Assembly: GCA_021205585.1 (NCBI GenBank)
Contig: JAJPXI010000143.1
Coordinates: forward strand, 1-13,566
From: Oscillospiraceae bacterium
Lineage (GTDB): Bacteria; Bacillota; Clostridia; Oscillospirales; Oscillospiraceae
Direction of reading: 5' to 3'
DNA length: 13,566 nt
The notes below the pieces were generated by a model. It saw nothing but the letters and a program-made list of their open reading frames with translations. It was not told the DNA's origin and ran no database searches. Shown in pieces: positions 1-5,382 of this stretch. Position 1 is the stretch's first letter; the number at the start of each line of letters is the position of its first letter. A program made the position numbers and the translations under genes.

Positions 1-1
1 G

Positions 2-1294
2 GAGCGGGTGGCGCGGGCGGAGCGCCTGGCCCGGGAATGTGTCGTCTGCGGCGGTGAGGCCGATAAAGACCGCCGTATCGACCGGGTTCTGACCAGCCGC
101 CGCACGGGGATCCCCATCATGCTGGCCCTGCTGGCGGCGGTGCTGTGGCTGACCATCGCCGGGGCCAACCTCCCTTCGGCGTGGCTGTCTACGGCCCTGT
201 TCGGGCTCCAGGATCGGCTGAGCGGCCTGTTCACCGCCCTCCACGCCCCCGAATGGCTCCACGGCGCGCTGGTGCTGGGGGCCTACCGGACGCTGGCCTG
301 GGTGATCAGCGTCATGCTGCCCCCCATGGCCATCTTCTTCCCCCTGTTTACGCTGCTGGAGGATCTGGGCTATCTCCCCAGGGTGGCCTTCGTCCTGGAT
401 CACGCCTTCCAAAAGGCCCGCACCTGCGGCAAGCAGGCTTTGACCATGTGCATGGGCTTCGGGTGCAACGCGGCGGGGGTGACGGGGTGCCGGATCATCG
501 ACTCCCCCAGGGAGCGGCTGATCGCCATTCTGACCAACGCCTTTGTGCCCTGCAACGGGCGGTTTCCCACCCTGATCGCCCTGATTACGATGTTCCTCGT
601 GGGAGTGGGGGGCGGCCCGCTGGCCTCCCTGAAGGCGGCGCTGCTGCTGACGGGTGCCATTTTGCTGGGGGTGTGGATGACCCTGCTGGTGTCCTGGCTG
701 CTGTCCTCCACGGTGCTCCGGGGGGTGCCCTCGGCCTTTACCTTGGAGATGCCCCCTTACCGCAAGCCCCGTGTCGGCCAGATTCTTGTGCACTCGGTGC
801 TTGACCGGACGCTGTTCGTCCTGGGGCGGGCGGCGGCGGTGGCCGCCCCGGCGGGGCTGGTCATCTGGCTGCTGGCCAACCTGGCCCCCGGGGGCGTCAG
901 CCTGCTGGCGCGCTGCACCGGGGCGCTGGATCCTTTCGCCCGGCTGTTCGGGCTGGACGGGGTCATCCTCATGGCCCTGATTCTGGGGATGCCCGCCAAT
1001 GAAATCGTAGTGCCCGTCATGCTGATGGCTTACCTGTCCACCGGCACACTGGGGGAGATGGGAGAGCTGTCCGCCGTCCGCGCCCTGCTTGCGGCCAACG
1101 GCTGGACGGGGGTGACCGCCCTGTGTACCATTTTCATGTGCCTGTTCCACTGGCCCTGCTCTACCACCTGCATCACCATCTGGAAGGAGACAAAGAGCCT
1201 GCCCTGGACACTGCTGGCCGTGGCCCTGCCCACGGCGGCGGGCCTGGCCCTGTGCTTCTGCACCGCCACAGCCGCCCGCCTGCTGGGATTTTGA
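2..1294 (+). CDS. feoB: Ferrous iron transport protein B (FeoB), C-terminal membrane part, 5' partial
   Basis: This is the membrane half of FeoB, the GTP-driven Fe(II) importer of the inner membrane. The frame is open to the left edge, so the true start and the N-terminal GTPase domain lie outside the window; the GTG at 8 is only an internal codon. About 430 residues are visible. A short cytoplasmic stretch with a CVVCGG pair is followed by hydrophobic segments. The FeoB/nucleoside-recognition ('Gate') signature is clear: MCMGFGCNAAGVTGCRIID, then the RERLIAILTNAFVPCNGRFP stretch. A second conserved region has GMPANEIVVP, and a late membrane stretch carries FHWPCSTT. The TGA stop at 1292-1294 is followed eight bases later by a perfect hairpin. 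The gene is convergent with spoIVB. Family assignment is firm; whether feoA precedes it cannot be seen. Confidence 0.95.
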   Translation, partial: ERVARAERLARECVVCGGEADKDRRIDRVLTSRRTGIPIMLALLAAVLWLTIAGANLPSAWLSTALFGLQDRLSGLFTALHAPEWLHGALVLGAYRTLAWVISVMLPPMAIFFPLFTLLEDLGYLPRVAFVLDHAFQKARTCGKQALTMCMGFGCNAAGVTGCRIIDSPRERLIAILTNAFVPCNGRFPTLIALITMFLVGVGGGPLASLKAALLLTGAILLGVWMTLLVSWLLSSTVLRGVPSAFTLEMPPYRKPRVGQILVHSVLDRTLFVLGRAAAVAAPAGLVIWLLANLAPGGVSLLARCTGALDPFARLFGLDGVILMALILGMPANEIVVPVMLMAYLSTGTLGEMGELSAVRALLAANGWTGVTALCTIFMCLFHWPCSTTCITIWKETKSLPWTLLAVALPTAAGLALCFCTATAARLLGF

Positions 1295-1301
1295 TACTTC
1301 T

Positions 1302-1332
1302 TTCAGATTAAAATGAGACATTTTAATCTGAA
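1302..1332 (+). terminator. Perfect 14-bp stem-loop just after feoB, probable terminator
   Basis: TTCAGATTAAAATG pairs perfectly with CATTTTAATCTGAA around a 3-base AGA loop. It begins eight bases after the feoB stop. The stem is AT-rich and is followed by CTTTTG rather than a long T run. It could therefore be a weak intrinsic terminator or an mRNA 3'-end stabiliser. Confidence 0.55.
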
Positions 1333-1381
1333 CTTTTGAATCGTCAAGAGCCGCGCAAAAGCGCGGTTGACGCTTCAAAAG
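1333..1381. repeat. Nested inverted repeat (hairpin 2 of the feoB-spoIVB gap)
   Basis: Three nested arms pair around an AAAA loop: CTTTTGAA with TTCAAAAG, GTCAA with TTGAC, and CCGCGC with GCGCGG. Short unpaired bases separate the arms. It directly abuts the preceding hairpin. It sits between two convergent genes, so it may end or protect transcripts from either side; that role is inferred. Confidence 0.6.
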
Positions 1382-1385
1382 GCGT

Positions 1386-1467
1386 CTCATACGAAATCTA
1401 CGCCGTTGCGACGGCTATTCAAACAAGCCATTTTTAATGCCTTGTTTGAATCAGATTTCAGTATGAG
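1386..1467. repeat. Branched inverted repeat (hairpin 3 of the feoB-spoIVB gap)
   Basis: The outer arms CTCATACGAAATCT (1386-1399) and AGATTTCaGTATGAG (1453-1467) pair with one bulged base. Inside are two further hairpins: GCCGT-TGCG-ACGGC (1402-1415) and a perfect 11-bp pair, ATTCAAACAAG (1417-1427) with CTTGTTTGAAT (1441-1451). The predicted fold is a three-way junction. No gene is visible here. It could be a structured RNA, a REP/MITE-like repeat or a complex terminator. Confidence 0.6.
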
Positions 1468-1472
1468 CGTCC

Positions 1473-1510
1473 GGCCGGCTTCCGGGATGTCTTTCCGGAA
1501 GCCGGCCTTT
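1473..1510 (+). terminator. GC-rich 13-bp stem-loop next to the spoIVB stop
   Basis: GGCCGGCTTCCGG pairs perfectly with CCGGAAGCCGGCC around a nine-base loop, and three T's follow on the plus strand. It ends seven bases from the spoIVB stop. The minus-strand transcript would have no U run after the stem. It is therefore a stronger terminator candidate for plus-strand readthrough from feoB, although it may also cap the spoIVB mRNA. Confidence 0.55.
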
Positions 1511-1513
1511 GGG

Positions 1514-2548
1514 TTATTCCCCGGCGCTGAGCATATTTTCCGCGAAAATGCCGTAACCCGCGGTGGGGTCGTCCAACAGGACGTGGGTGACCGCCCCCAC
1601 CAGCCGCCCGTTCTGGAGGATGGGGCTGCCGCTCATGCCCTGGACGATGCCGCCGGTGGTCTCCAGCAGGCGGGGGTCGGTGACGCAGAGCATCAGATCC
1701 CGGGTGTCCTCATCGTCGGCGGAGAACAGCCTGGTAATCTGCACCGTGTACGGCTCCACGTCGTCGCCGCTGATGTTGGACAGGATTTCGGCCTCCCCCA
1801 GCTCCACCTGGGAGGGATGGGCCACAGGCACCGGCTGCTGGCCCTGGGCCAGGCCGTCGTCCCAAAGGGTGCCGAACACGCCGCTGGGGGTGTTGGCCCC
1901 CAGGACGCCGATGTCCATGCCGGTCCGGAATGCCCCGTGGAGCACGCCGGGCGCGCCCCGCTCTCCTTTGGTCACGTCCACCACCTGGGCCCCCATGATT
2001 CCCCCGGACTGCAGGGGCATCAGTTGGGCGGTGTCCACGTCGCTGATGCCGTGGCCCAGAGCGCCGAAGGCGCCGGTCTGGGGGTCGTAATAGGTCACGG
2101 TGCCGATGCCCGCCATAGAGTCCCGGATCCAGGCCCCCAATTTATAGGAGCCGTCGCTGGCACATTTGGCCGCCTGGGCGGTCATCTGCAGCTGCCGCTC
2201 CCCCCGCATACAGCGGATGCTCATCCGCTCGCCCTCCAAATCCTGGAGCAGGGCCTGCACCTGCTCGATGGTGTCCACTTCCTCGCTGTTAATGTGGGTA
2301 ATCACGTCCCCCGTCTGCAACCCGCAGTCTTTGGCCGGCTGGGCCTGGCCGGCCTCGGTGGGGATTTCCGAAAAGCCCACCACCAGCACGCCGTCTGAAA
2401 AGAGCTTGATTCCCACGGCTTTTCCGATGGGAATGACCGTCCGCTCCGCCGAAGCCGCCATCGCCGAGCCTCCCATTCCCAGCAGGACGGCGGCGGCACA
2501 CAGGGCCGCCAGCGCCCCGCGCCACCCGCCGCGCCGTTTCTCCCGCAT
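1514..2548 (-). CDS. spoIVB: SpoIVB peptidase (S55 family)
   Basis: SpoIVB is the forespore serine protease that crosses to the intermembrane space and triggers SpoIVFB cleavage of pro-sigma-K during sporulation. The 344-residue product has a basic N terminus and a hydrophobic signal/anchor at about 11-32. A PDZ domain follows at about 45-125, with the core GLQTGDVITHINSEEV. The S55 peptidase domain covers about 137-342. The likely catalytic His is H166 in GALGHGISD, and the Ser is S306 in VQGMSGSPI. D291 in CVTDP lies 15 residues before that Ser, the same spacing as D363/S378 in B. subtilis. The C terminus has the family's THVLLDDPTAGYGI motif. The ATG at 2548 is preceded by GAAGGGGTGATAGT, a good ribosome-binding site. 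No clear sigma-G promoter was recognised. The length is somewhat shorter than the B. subtilis protein (about 426 residues). Confidence 0.96.
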   Translation of the reverse strand: MREKRRGGWRGALAALCAAAVLLGMGGSAMAASAERTVIPIGKAVGIKLFSDGVLVVGFSEIPTEAGQAQPAKDCGLQTGDVITHINSEEVDTIEQVQALLQDLEGERMSIRCMRGERQLQMTAQAAKCASDGSYKLGAWIRDSMAGIGTVTYYDPQTGAFGALGHGISDVDTAQLMPLQSGGIMGAQVVDVTKGERGAPGVLHGAFRTGMDIGVLGANTPSGVFGTLWDDGLAQGQQPVPVAHPSQVELGEAEILSNISGDDVEPYTVQITRLFSADDEDTRDLMLCVTDPRLLETTGGIVQGMSGSPILQNGRLVGAVTHVLLDDPTAGYGIFAENMLSAGE

Positions 2549-2587
2549 ACTATCACCCCTTCAAAAAAAATACAAACGCGCAAAAGG

Positions 2588-2649
2588 GCGCTCCCGCAGC
2601 GTTCCCGCCGCCCGCCGGGAGCGCGGCTGAACCCGCGTCAGCCGCTTTT
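2588..2649 (+). terminator. Two overlapping GC-rich hairpins upstream of spoIVB, the second followed by TTTT
   Basis: GCGCTCCCG (2588-2596) pairs perfectly with CGGGAGCGC (2616-2624). GCGGCTGA (2623-2630) pairs perfectly with TCAGCCGC (2638-2645), followed by TTTT on the plus strand. The two stems share bases 2623-2624, so they partly compete. On the plus strand the second has intrinsic-terminator form although no plus-strand gene ends here. On the minus strand they would lie in the untranslated leader of spoIVB if the promoter is further upstream. Confidence 0.45.
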
Positions 2650-2897
2650 AATATCCCACCCTTTCGCCGCCGTCGCGCTGGCAATGAAACACACCTTTGG
2701 GCTGGAACAAAGCGGCAATCTCGCCGCTGCCGCTCTTTTTTCGTGCGGGAAAAGAAAATCAAGCTTATTTGCCTATTTTTTTGCATTGTAAGGCCCCGCC
2801 GCCCGGCGGGGTATATTTGTCCGGCCCGCTCCATAGGATACTGGCAGAAGGGCGCAAGCCGCTTTCAATACAAATTTTTGAACCGGCGGGGCGCGGG
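2650..2897. other. Intergenic spacer between spoIVB and the DUF6512-like gene
   Basis: No convincing gene is seen. Short open frames lack ribosome-binding sites and family-like sequence. The one structure noted is CCCCGCC-GCCC-GGCGGGG at about 2795-2812, followed by TATATTT. It may be a terminator or leader hairpin ahead of the plus-strand gene. T-rich stretches at about 2735-2785 may hold promoter elements, but none was clear enough to call. Confidence 0.4.
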
Positions 2898-2906
2898 AAG
2901 GAGGGG
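2898..2906 (+). promoter_or_regulatory. Shine-Dalgarno AAGGAGGGG that fixes the original start of the disrupted gene
   Basis: AAGGAGGGG lies five bases before the ATG at 2912. It is the only strong ribosome-binding site upstream of the DUF6512-like coding region, and it marks the pre-insertion start codon. Confidence 0.8.
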
Positions 2907-2911
2907 ACGGC

Positions 2912-3591
2912 ATGTGCAAAATCGGCGGGAAAAAGCTAGGGAAGCGCTGATTAAATCGGCAAGAGCGGGTGGCAGAAGATTTTGGTTCAGGAAAAGGCGC
3001 AAAAGCGCAGGCATACTTGATGTATGTCAAGCTTTTGCAACGCATTCCTGGGCCGAAAGATTCTGCCAGACGCCGCAGGCGCATTTAATCAGCGTTTCCC
3101 TAGCGCTGGCCTGTCTGATTGCCATCGCGGCGGGCTGTGCCCTGCATTTTCTGTTTGACTGGCTGCCCAGCCCGGTCACGGCGCTGATCTCCCCGGTCAA
3201 CGAGAGCATTTGGGAGCATTTGAAGCTGGTCTACTGGCCCTATCTGGCGGCCATGCTCGCGCTCACGAAGAAAAAGGGCCGCGCCTGCCGGAGCGGGTGG
3301 CTGCTTTCCCTGCTGGCGATTAGTATCGCCCTGCTGGCGGTGGGCTATGTATACCATATTTGCCTGGGCGGGGAGAGCCTGATTTTTGACATCGGCCTAT
3401 ATATCGTCCTGATGGCCGCCGGCTTCTGGCTGCCGGGGCGGCTGGGGCGCGTCTGCTCCCATCAGACCGGCCTGGCGGTTTTGACCACCGCCTTGGGCGG
3501 GGCCCTCCTGCTCTTTACCTTCCTGCCCCCGAACCACATCCTGTTCGCCGACCTGTCCGCCGTCCACACCTGGTACACCATTCCCTGGTGA
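2912..3591 (+). pseudogene. DUF6512-like membrane protein gene interrupted by a MITE
   Basis: The downstream part encodes a small polytopic membrane protein with HFLFDWLP, then SPVNESIWEHLKLVYWP, which I recognise as DUF6512-like; its function is unknown. The ATG at 2912 has a strong ribosome-binding site but reads only MCKIGGKKL before running into the element at 2940-3099 and stopping at TGA 2948-2950. Removing the element plus one of the two flanking CTAG copies joins AAG-CTA to GCG-CTG in frame. The result is an uninterrupted 171-residue protein that begins MCKIGGKKLALACLIAIAAG and has about five hydrophobic segments. In the present sequence the downstream frame is open through the element back to a GTG at 2743. 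That GTG has no ribosome-binding site and the extension looks non-native, so expression of a working protein is unlikely. The gene is divergent from spoIVB and opposite in strand to spo0A. Confidence 0.82.
2940..3099. mobile_element. MITE-like element, copy 1, inserted in the DUF6512-like gene
   Basis: The 160-bp element has near-identical terminal inverted repeats: GGAAGCGCTGATTAAAT on the left and the complement of GGAAACGCTGATTAAAT on the right. It is flanked by a perfect 4-bp duplication, CTAG, at 2936-2939 and 3100-3103. The interior is itself a large imperfect hairpin centred near 3020 (GCAAAAGC...GGCATAC against GTATG...GCTTTTGC). No transposase is encoded, so it would have to be moved in trans. 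YTAR targets with 4-bp duplications and GG-starting ends are typical of the IS5 group, which is the inferred source of mobility. Confidence 0.85.
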
Positions 3592-3679
3592 ACCCACCAA
3601 AATCGAGGCGACGTTCGTTTTGCACAATTTTCGCCGGTTCCATTTGGAGAAGATAACCTCTTTTTGCGAAGAATCAGTA
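3592..3679. other. Short spacer after the DUF6512-like gene
   Basis: This stretch of 88 bases between the DUF6512-like stop and MITE copy 2 holds no gene. No convincing terminator hairpin was found. Confidence 0.4.
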
Positions 3680-3683
3680 TTAG

Positions 3684-3858
3684 GGAAGGACTGATTAAAT
3701 CGGCAAGAGCGGATGGCAGAAGATTTTGGCTTTGGTTCAGGAAAAAGCGCAAAAGCGCAGGCATACTTTGTGTATGCCTGCACTTTTGCGCCTTGTTCTG
3801 ACGGAAATTTGACTCGCAATTCGCTCTTGCCGCTCTTGCCGATTGAATCAGTGCTTCC
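3684..3858. mobile_element. MITE-like element, copy 2, abutting the 3' end of spo0A
   Basis: The 175-bp element begins GGAAGGACTGATTAAATCGG and its other end reads, in complement, GGAAGCACTGATTCAATCGG. It is flanked by a perfect TTAG duplication (3680-3683 and 3859-3862). The outer bases of this duplication differ from those of copy 1, which supports a genuine 4-bp YTAR duplication rather than part of the repeat. The core is a near-perfect hairpin: CGCAGGCATAC and GTATGCCTGC arms around a short loop, extended by GCGCAAAAG and CTTTTGCGC. The right duplication ends two bases from the spo0A stop codon. Confidence 0.87.
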
Positions 3859-3863
3859 TTAGA

Positions 3864-4637
3864 TTATCGCGTCCCGGTCTTTCCGTACTCCAAAATCATC
3901 CGGTCAGCGATCATGGCAATAAACTCGCTGTTGGTGGGCTTGCCCTTGGCATTGGAGACGGTGTAGCCGAAGTAATTTTGCAGCGTCTCCAAATCCCCCC
4001 GATCCCAGGCCACCTCGATGGCGTGGCGGATGGCCCGCTCCACCCGGGAAGCGGTTGTGCCGAAGCTTTTGGCCACCGTGGGGTAGAGGATTTTGGTGAC
4101 GGCATTGATTACATCCATGTCTTGCACGGTATACAAAATGGCCTCCCGCAGATACTGATAGCCCTTGATGTGAGCGGGCACGCCGATTTCATGGAGGATG
4201 GCCGTCACCTGCCGCTCCAGGCTGTGGATCGCCTCGGCCTGCTTGTCCCGGCCCACGCCGTGCTCCAGCAGCAGCCGCAGACGCTCGAACAGGGTTTCCG
4301 GCTCACAGGGCTTGTTGAGCATATAGTCTGCCCCCTGCTCCGCCGCCTTCGCCGCCATGGCCCCATGGAGATAGGCGGACAGCACCAGGATTTTTGGCTG
4401 GCGCTCAAGTCCTTCCAACTCCCGGATAGCTTGGATGGCATCCAGCCCGTCCATGCCGTTGAGTACAAGATCCATAACGATGGCGTCTGGCTGAACCTGT
4501 TGAGTCAGCTGCACCAGTTCCTGTCCGCTGGCCGTTTCCGCCACCGGGATAAACGCCTCTTCCTCGGCAATCTGGGCGAGCAGACGCCGAAATTCCTCTC
4601 CGGTGTCCGCCAGGATAATCCGTCTTTTTAATTCCAA
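3864..4637 (-). CDS. spo0A: Stage 0 sporulation protein A, master response regulator
   Basis: Spo0A is the phosphorelay-controlled transcription factor that commits cells to sporulation. The 257-residue protein has a receiver domain (about 1-125) and the Spo0A-specific DNA-binding domain (about 142-257). The phospho-acceptor is D56 in IVMDLVLNGMDG, with conserved S87 and K109. The effector domain has the diagnostic HEIGVPAHIKGYQYLREAI, then TTASRVERAIRHAIEVAW with its recognition helix, and PTNSEFIAMIAD. The acidic pocket at the start reads LADTGEE, where B. subtilis has ADDN, so one Asp is Thr. The start is TTG at 4637; AAGGAG sits nine bases upstream and a TAG closes the frame just beyond, so no ATG start is available. 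Tandem 0A boxes upstream suggest autoregulation. MITE copy 2 lies directly behind the stop. Confidence 0.97.
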   Translation of the reverse strand: MELKRRIILADTGEEFRRLLAQIAEEEAFIPVAETASGQELVQLTQQVQPDAIVMDLVLNGMDGLDAIQAIRELEGLERQPKILVLSAYLHGAMAAKAAEQGADYMLNKPCEPETLFERLRLLLEHGVGRDKQAEAIHSLERQVTAILHEIGVPAHIKGYQYLREAILYTVQDMDVINAVTKILYPTVAKSFGTTASRVERAIRHAIEVAWDRGDLETLQNYFGYTVSNAKGKPTNSEFIAMIADRMILEYGKTGTR

Positions 4638-4706
4638 TTTAAGTCGCTCCTTCCAAAAGTCCTAAGACGGGCGGCAAGTTTCTCACCTGCCCGACGGTTT
4701 GGCTAT

Positions 4707-4735
4707 AAAATACCACAGTTTGGATACAAATTCAA
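4707..4735 (-). promoter_or_regulatory. Candidate sigma-A promoter of spo0A
   Basis: On the minus strand, TTGAAT (4735-4730) and TATTTT (4712-4707) are separated by exactly 17 bp. Transcription would start near 4700, about 60 bases before the TTG codon. GAATTT in the -35 region also resembles a sigma-H -10 core, but no good sigma-H -35 was found. The match is moderate. Confidence 0.45.
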
Positions 4736-4765
4736 TCTTTTTTTGCCAGAAATCGCAGAAAAAAG

Positions 4766-4782
4766 TTCGACAGTGTTCGACA
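4766..4782 (-). promoter_or_regulatory. Two tandem 0A boxes (TGTCGAA) upstream of spo0A
   Basis: TGTCGAA, the consensus Spo0A-binding heptamer, occurs twice on the minus strand, at 4782-4776 and 4772-4766. The start-to-start spacing is 10 bp, one helical turn, as in known tandem sites bound by a Spo0A dimer. They lie about 30 bp upstream of the candidate -35 box of spo0A, a position suited to activation. Autoregulation is inferred. Confidence 0.8.
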
Positions 4783-4918
4783 ACGGGGGAAGCTGCGCGG
4801 AGAAAGGGCAGAACCTTGTAAAATCCCGTCGATTCCGCCCCGTCCAGGCCCGGAGCTTCGCAGCCGAAGTTCTTTCCAAATTTAACCTGGCACATTAGTC
4901 CGCTCTGTGCGGTGTTGC
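4783..4918. other. Upstream intergenic stretch between the 0A boxes and MITE copy 3
   Basis: An open minus-strand frame spans this region (4683-4937), but it has no family-like sequence and covers the spo0A promoter, so it is not called. The only structure noticed is a small CTTCG-CAGC-CGAAG hairpin near 4856-4869. Confidence 0.4.
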
Positions 4919-4922
4919 CTAA

Positions 4923-5011
4923 GGAGGAATTGGCCATTCACACAGTGCTTCAACGCACTTTTGACGGAAAAGTTCCGCCAGCCGCCGCAGGCGCATTTAA
5001 TCAGTGCTTCC
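4923..5011. mobile_element. MITE-like element, copy 3, shortened or degenerate, behind the ykgJ-like gene
   Basis: The right end is intact: in complement it reads GGAAGCACTGATTAAATGCG, followed by a GC-rich arm and GGCGGAACTTTTCCG. This arm is almost identical to the copy at the end of the window. The left end (CTAA then GGAGGAATTGG) resembles the terminal repeat only in its first bases. The flanks CTAA and TTAG are both YTAR sites but do not match each other. It is therefore a degenerate or internally deleted copy. Its right TTAG (5012-5015) ends four bases from the ykgJ-like stop codon. Confidence 0.7.
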
Positions 5012-5019
5012 TTAGAGGT

Positions 5020-5328
5020 TCATCTTCGATTCCCCGTTTTCCAAAGCCGAAATGTCTGGGCATAGGCGCAGTCCTCCGGCAGGGTGGGGTGAAACAGCGC
5101 CGTCCACACGCTCACCTTTCCGCAATGGCTGCACTGGCGGAACCGGTTTTTATAAATTCTGCACAGGTGGGTCTGTGTGTCCAGATTTTCGCATGGGGCG
5201 TTGTAATGAATGATGACCGCTCCACCGGCTCCTACAGAGCGGCTATAACAGCATTTCCCGCAGCGTTTGCACAGAGAATCCCAGTCCTTTCGCCATTTCA
5301 ACCAGGCTTTCAAAATCCGAACCGGCAT
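5020..5328 (-). CDS. YkgJ-like cysteine-cluster protein (putative Zn/Fe chelating)
   Basis: This small soluble protein of 102 residues has the CxxCxxCC signature of the YkgJ/UPF0153 family: CKRCGKCC at residues 20-27. Further cysteines follow at 46 (PCENLD), 56 (LCRIY), 66 and 69 (QCSHC). Members are thought to bind zinc or an iron-sulfur cluster; the biochemical role is not established. The start at ATG 5328 is preferred because GGAGGGG precedes it by four bases. An in-frame ATG at 5355 would add nine residues but has a poorer site. It follows the ABC permease by 54 bases on the same strand and may be its last co-transcribed gene. MITE copy 3 abuts the 3' end. Confidence 0.8.
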   Translation of the reverse strand: MPVRILKAWLKWRKDWDSLCKRCGKCCYSRSVGAGGAVIIHYNAPCENLDTQTHLCRIYKNRFRQCSHCGKVSVWTALFHPTLPEDCAYAQTFRLWKTGNRR

Positions 5329-5382
5329 AGCGCCCCTCCATTTCCCCTGCTGCATATCCCCATTGCCCAGCGGGGTGTTCCT

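Noticed and set aside
1367..2398. Long plus-strand open frame (343 codons) opposite spoIVB
   Set aside because: It is antisense to a gene with clear S55 catalytic motifs, has no ribosome-binding site, and begins inside the hairpin array; high GC content makes such antisense frames common.
2937..3102. A 2-bp TA target duplication (IS630/Tc1 type) for the MITEs
   Set aside because: Copies 1 and 2 have matched but different tetramers (CTAG and TTAG); the 2-bp model would leave a terminal mismatch in copy 2 that the 4-bp YTAR model explains.
2743..3591. Reading the DUF6512-like gene as an intact 282-residue protein from the GTG at 2743
   Set aside because: There is no ribosome-binding site at 2743, the N-terminal 120 residues are element and spacer sequence, and a strong site plus ATG at 2912 marks the real, now interrupted, start.
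3843..4631. Plus-strand open frame of 262 codons opposite spo0A
   Set aside because: It mirrors the Spo0A coding strand, shows low-complexity composition and no family features; it begins inside a MITE.
4683..4937. Minus-strand 84-codon frame upstream of spo0A
   Set aside because: It covers the 0A boxes and candidate promoter and has no recognisable domain.
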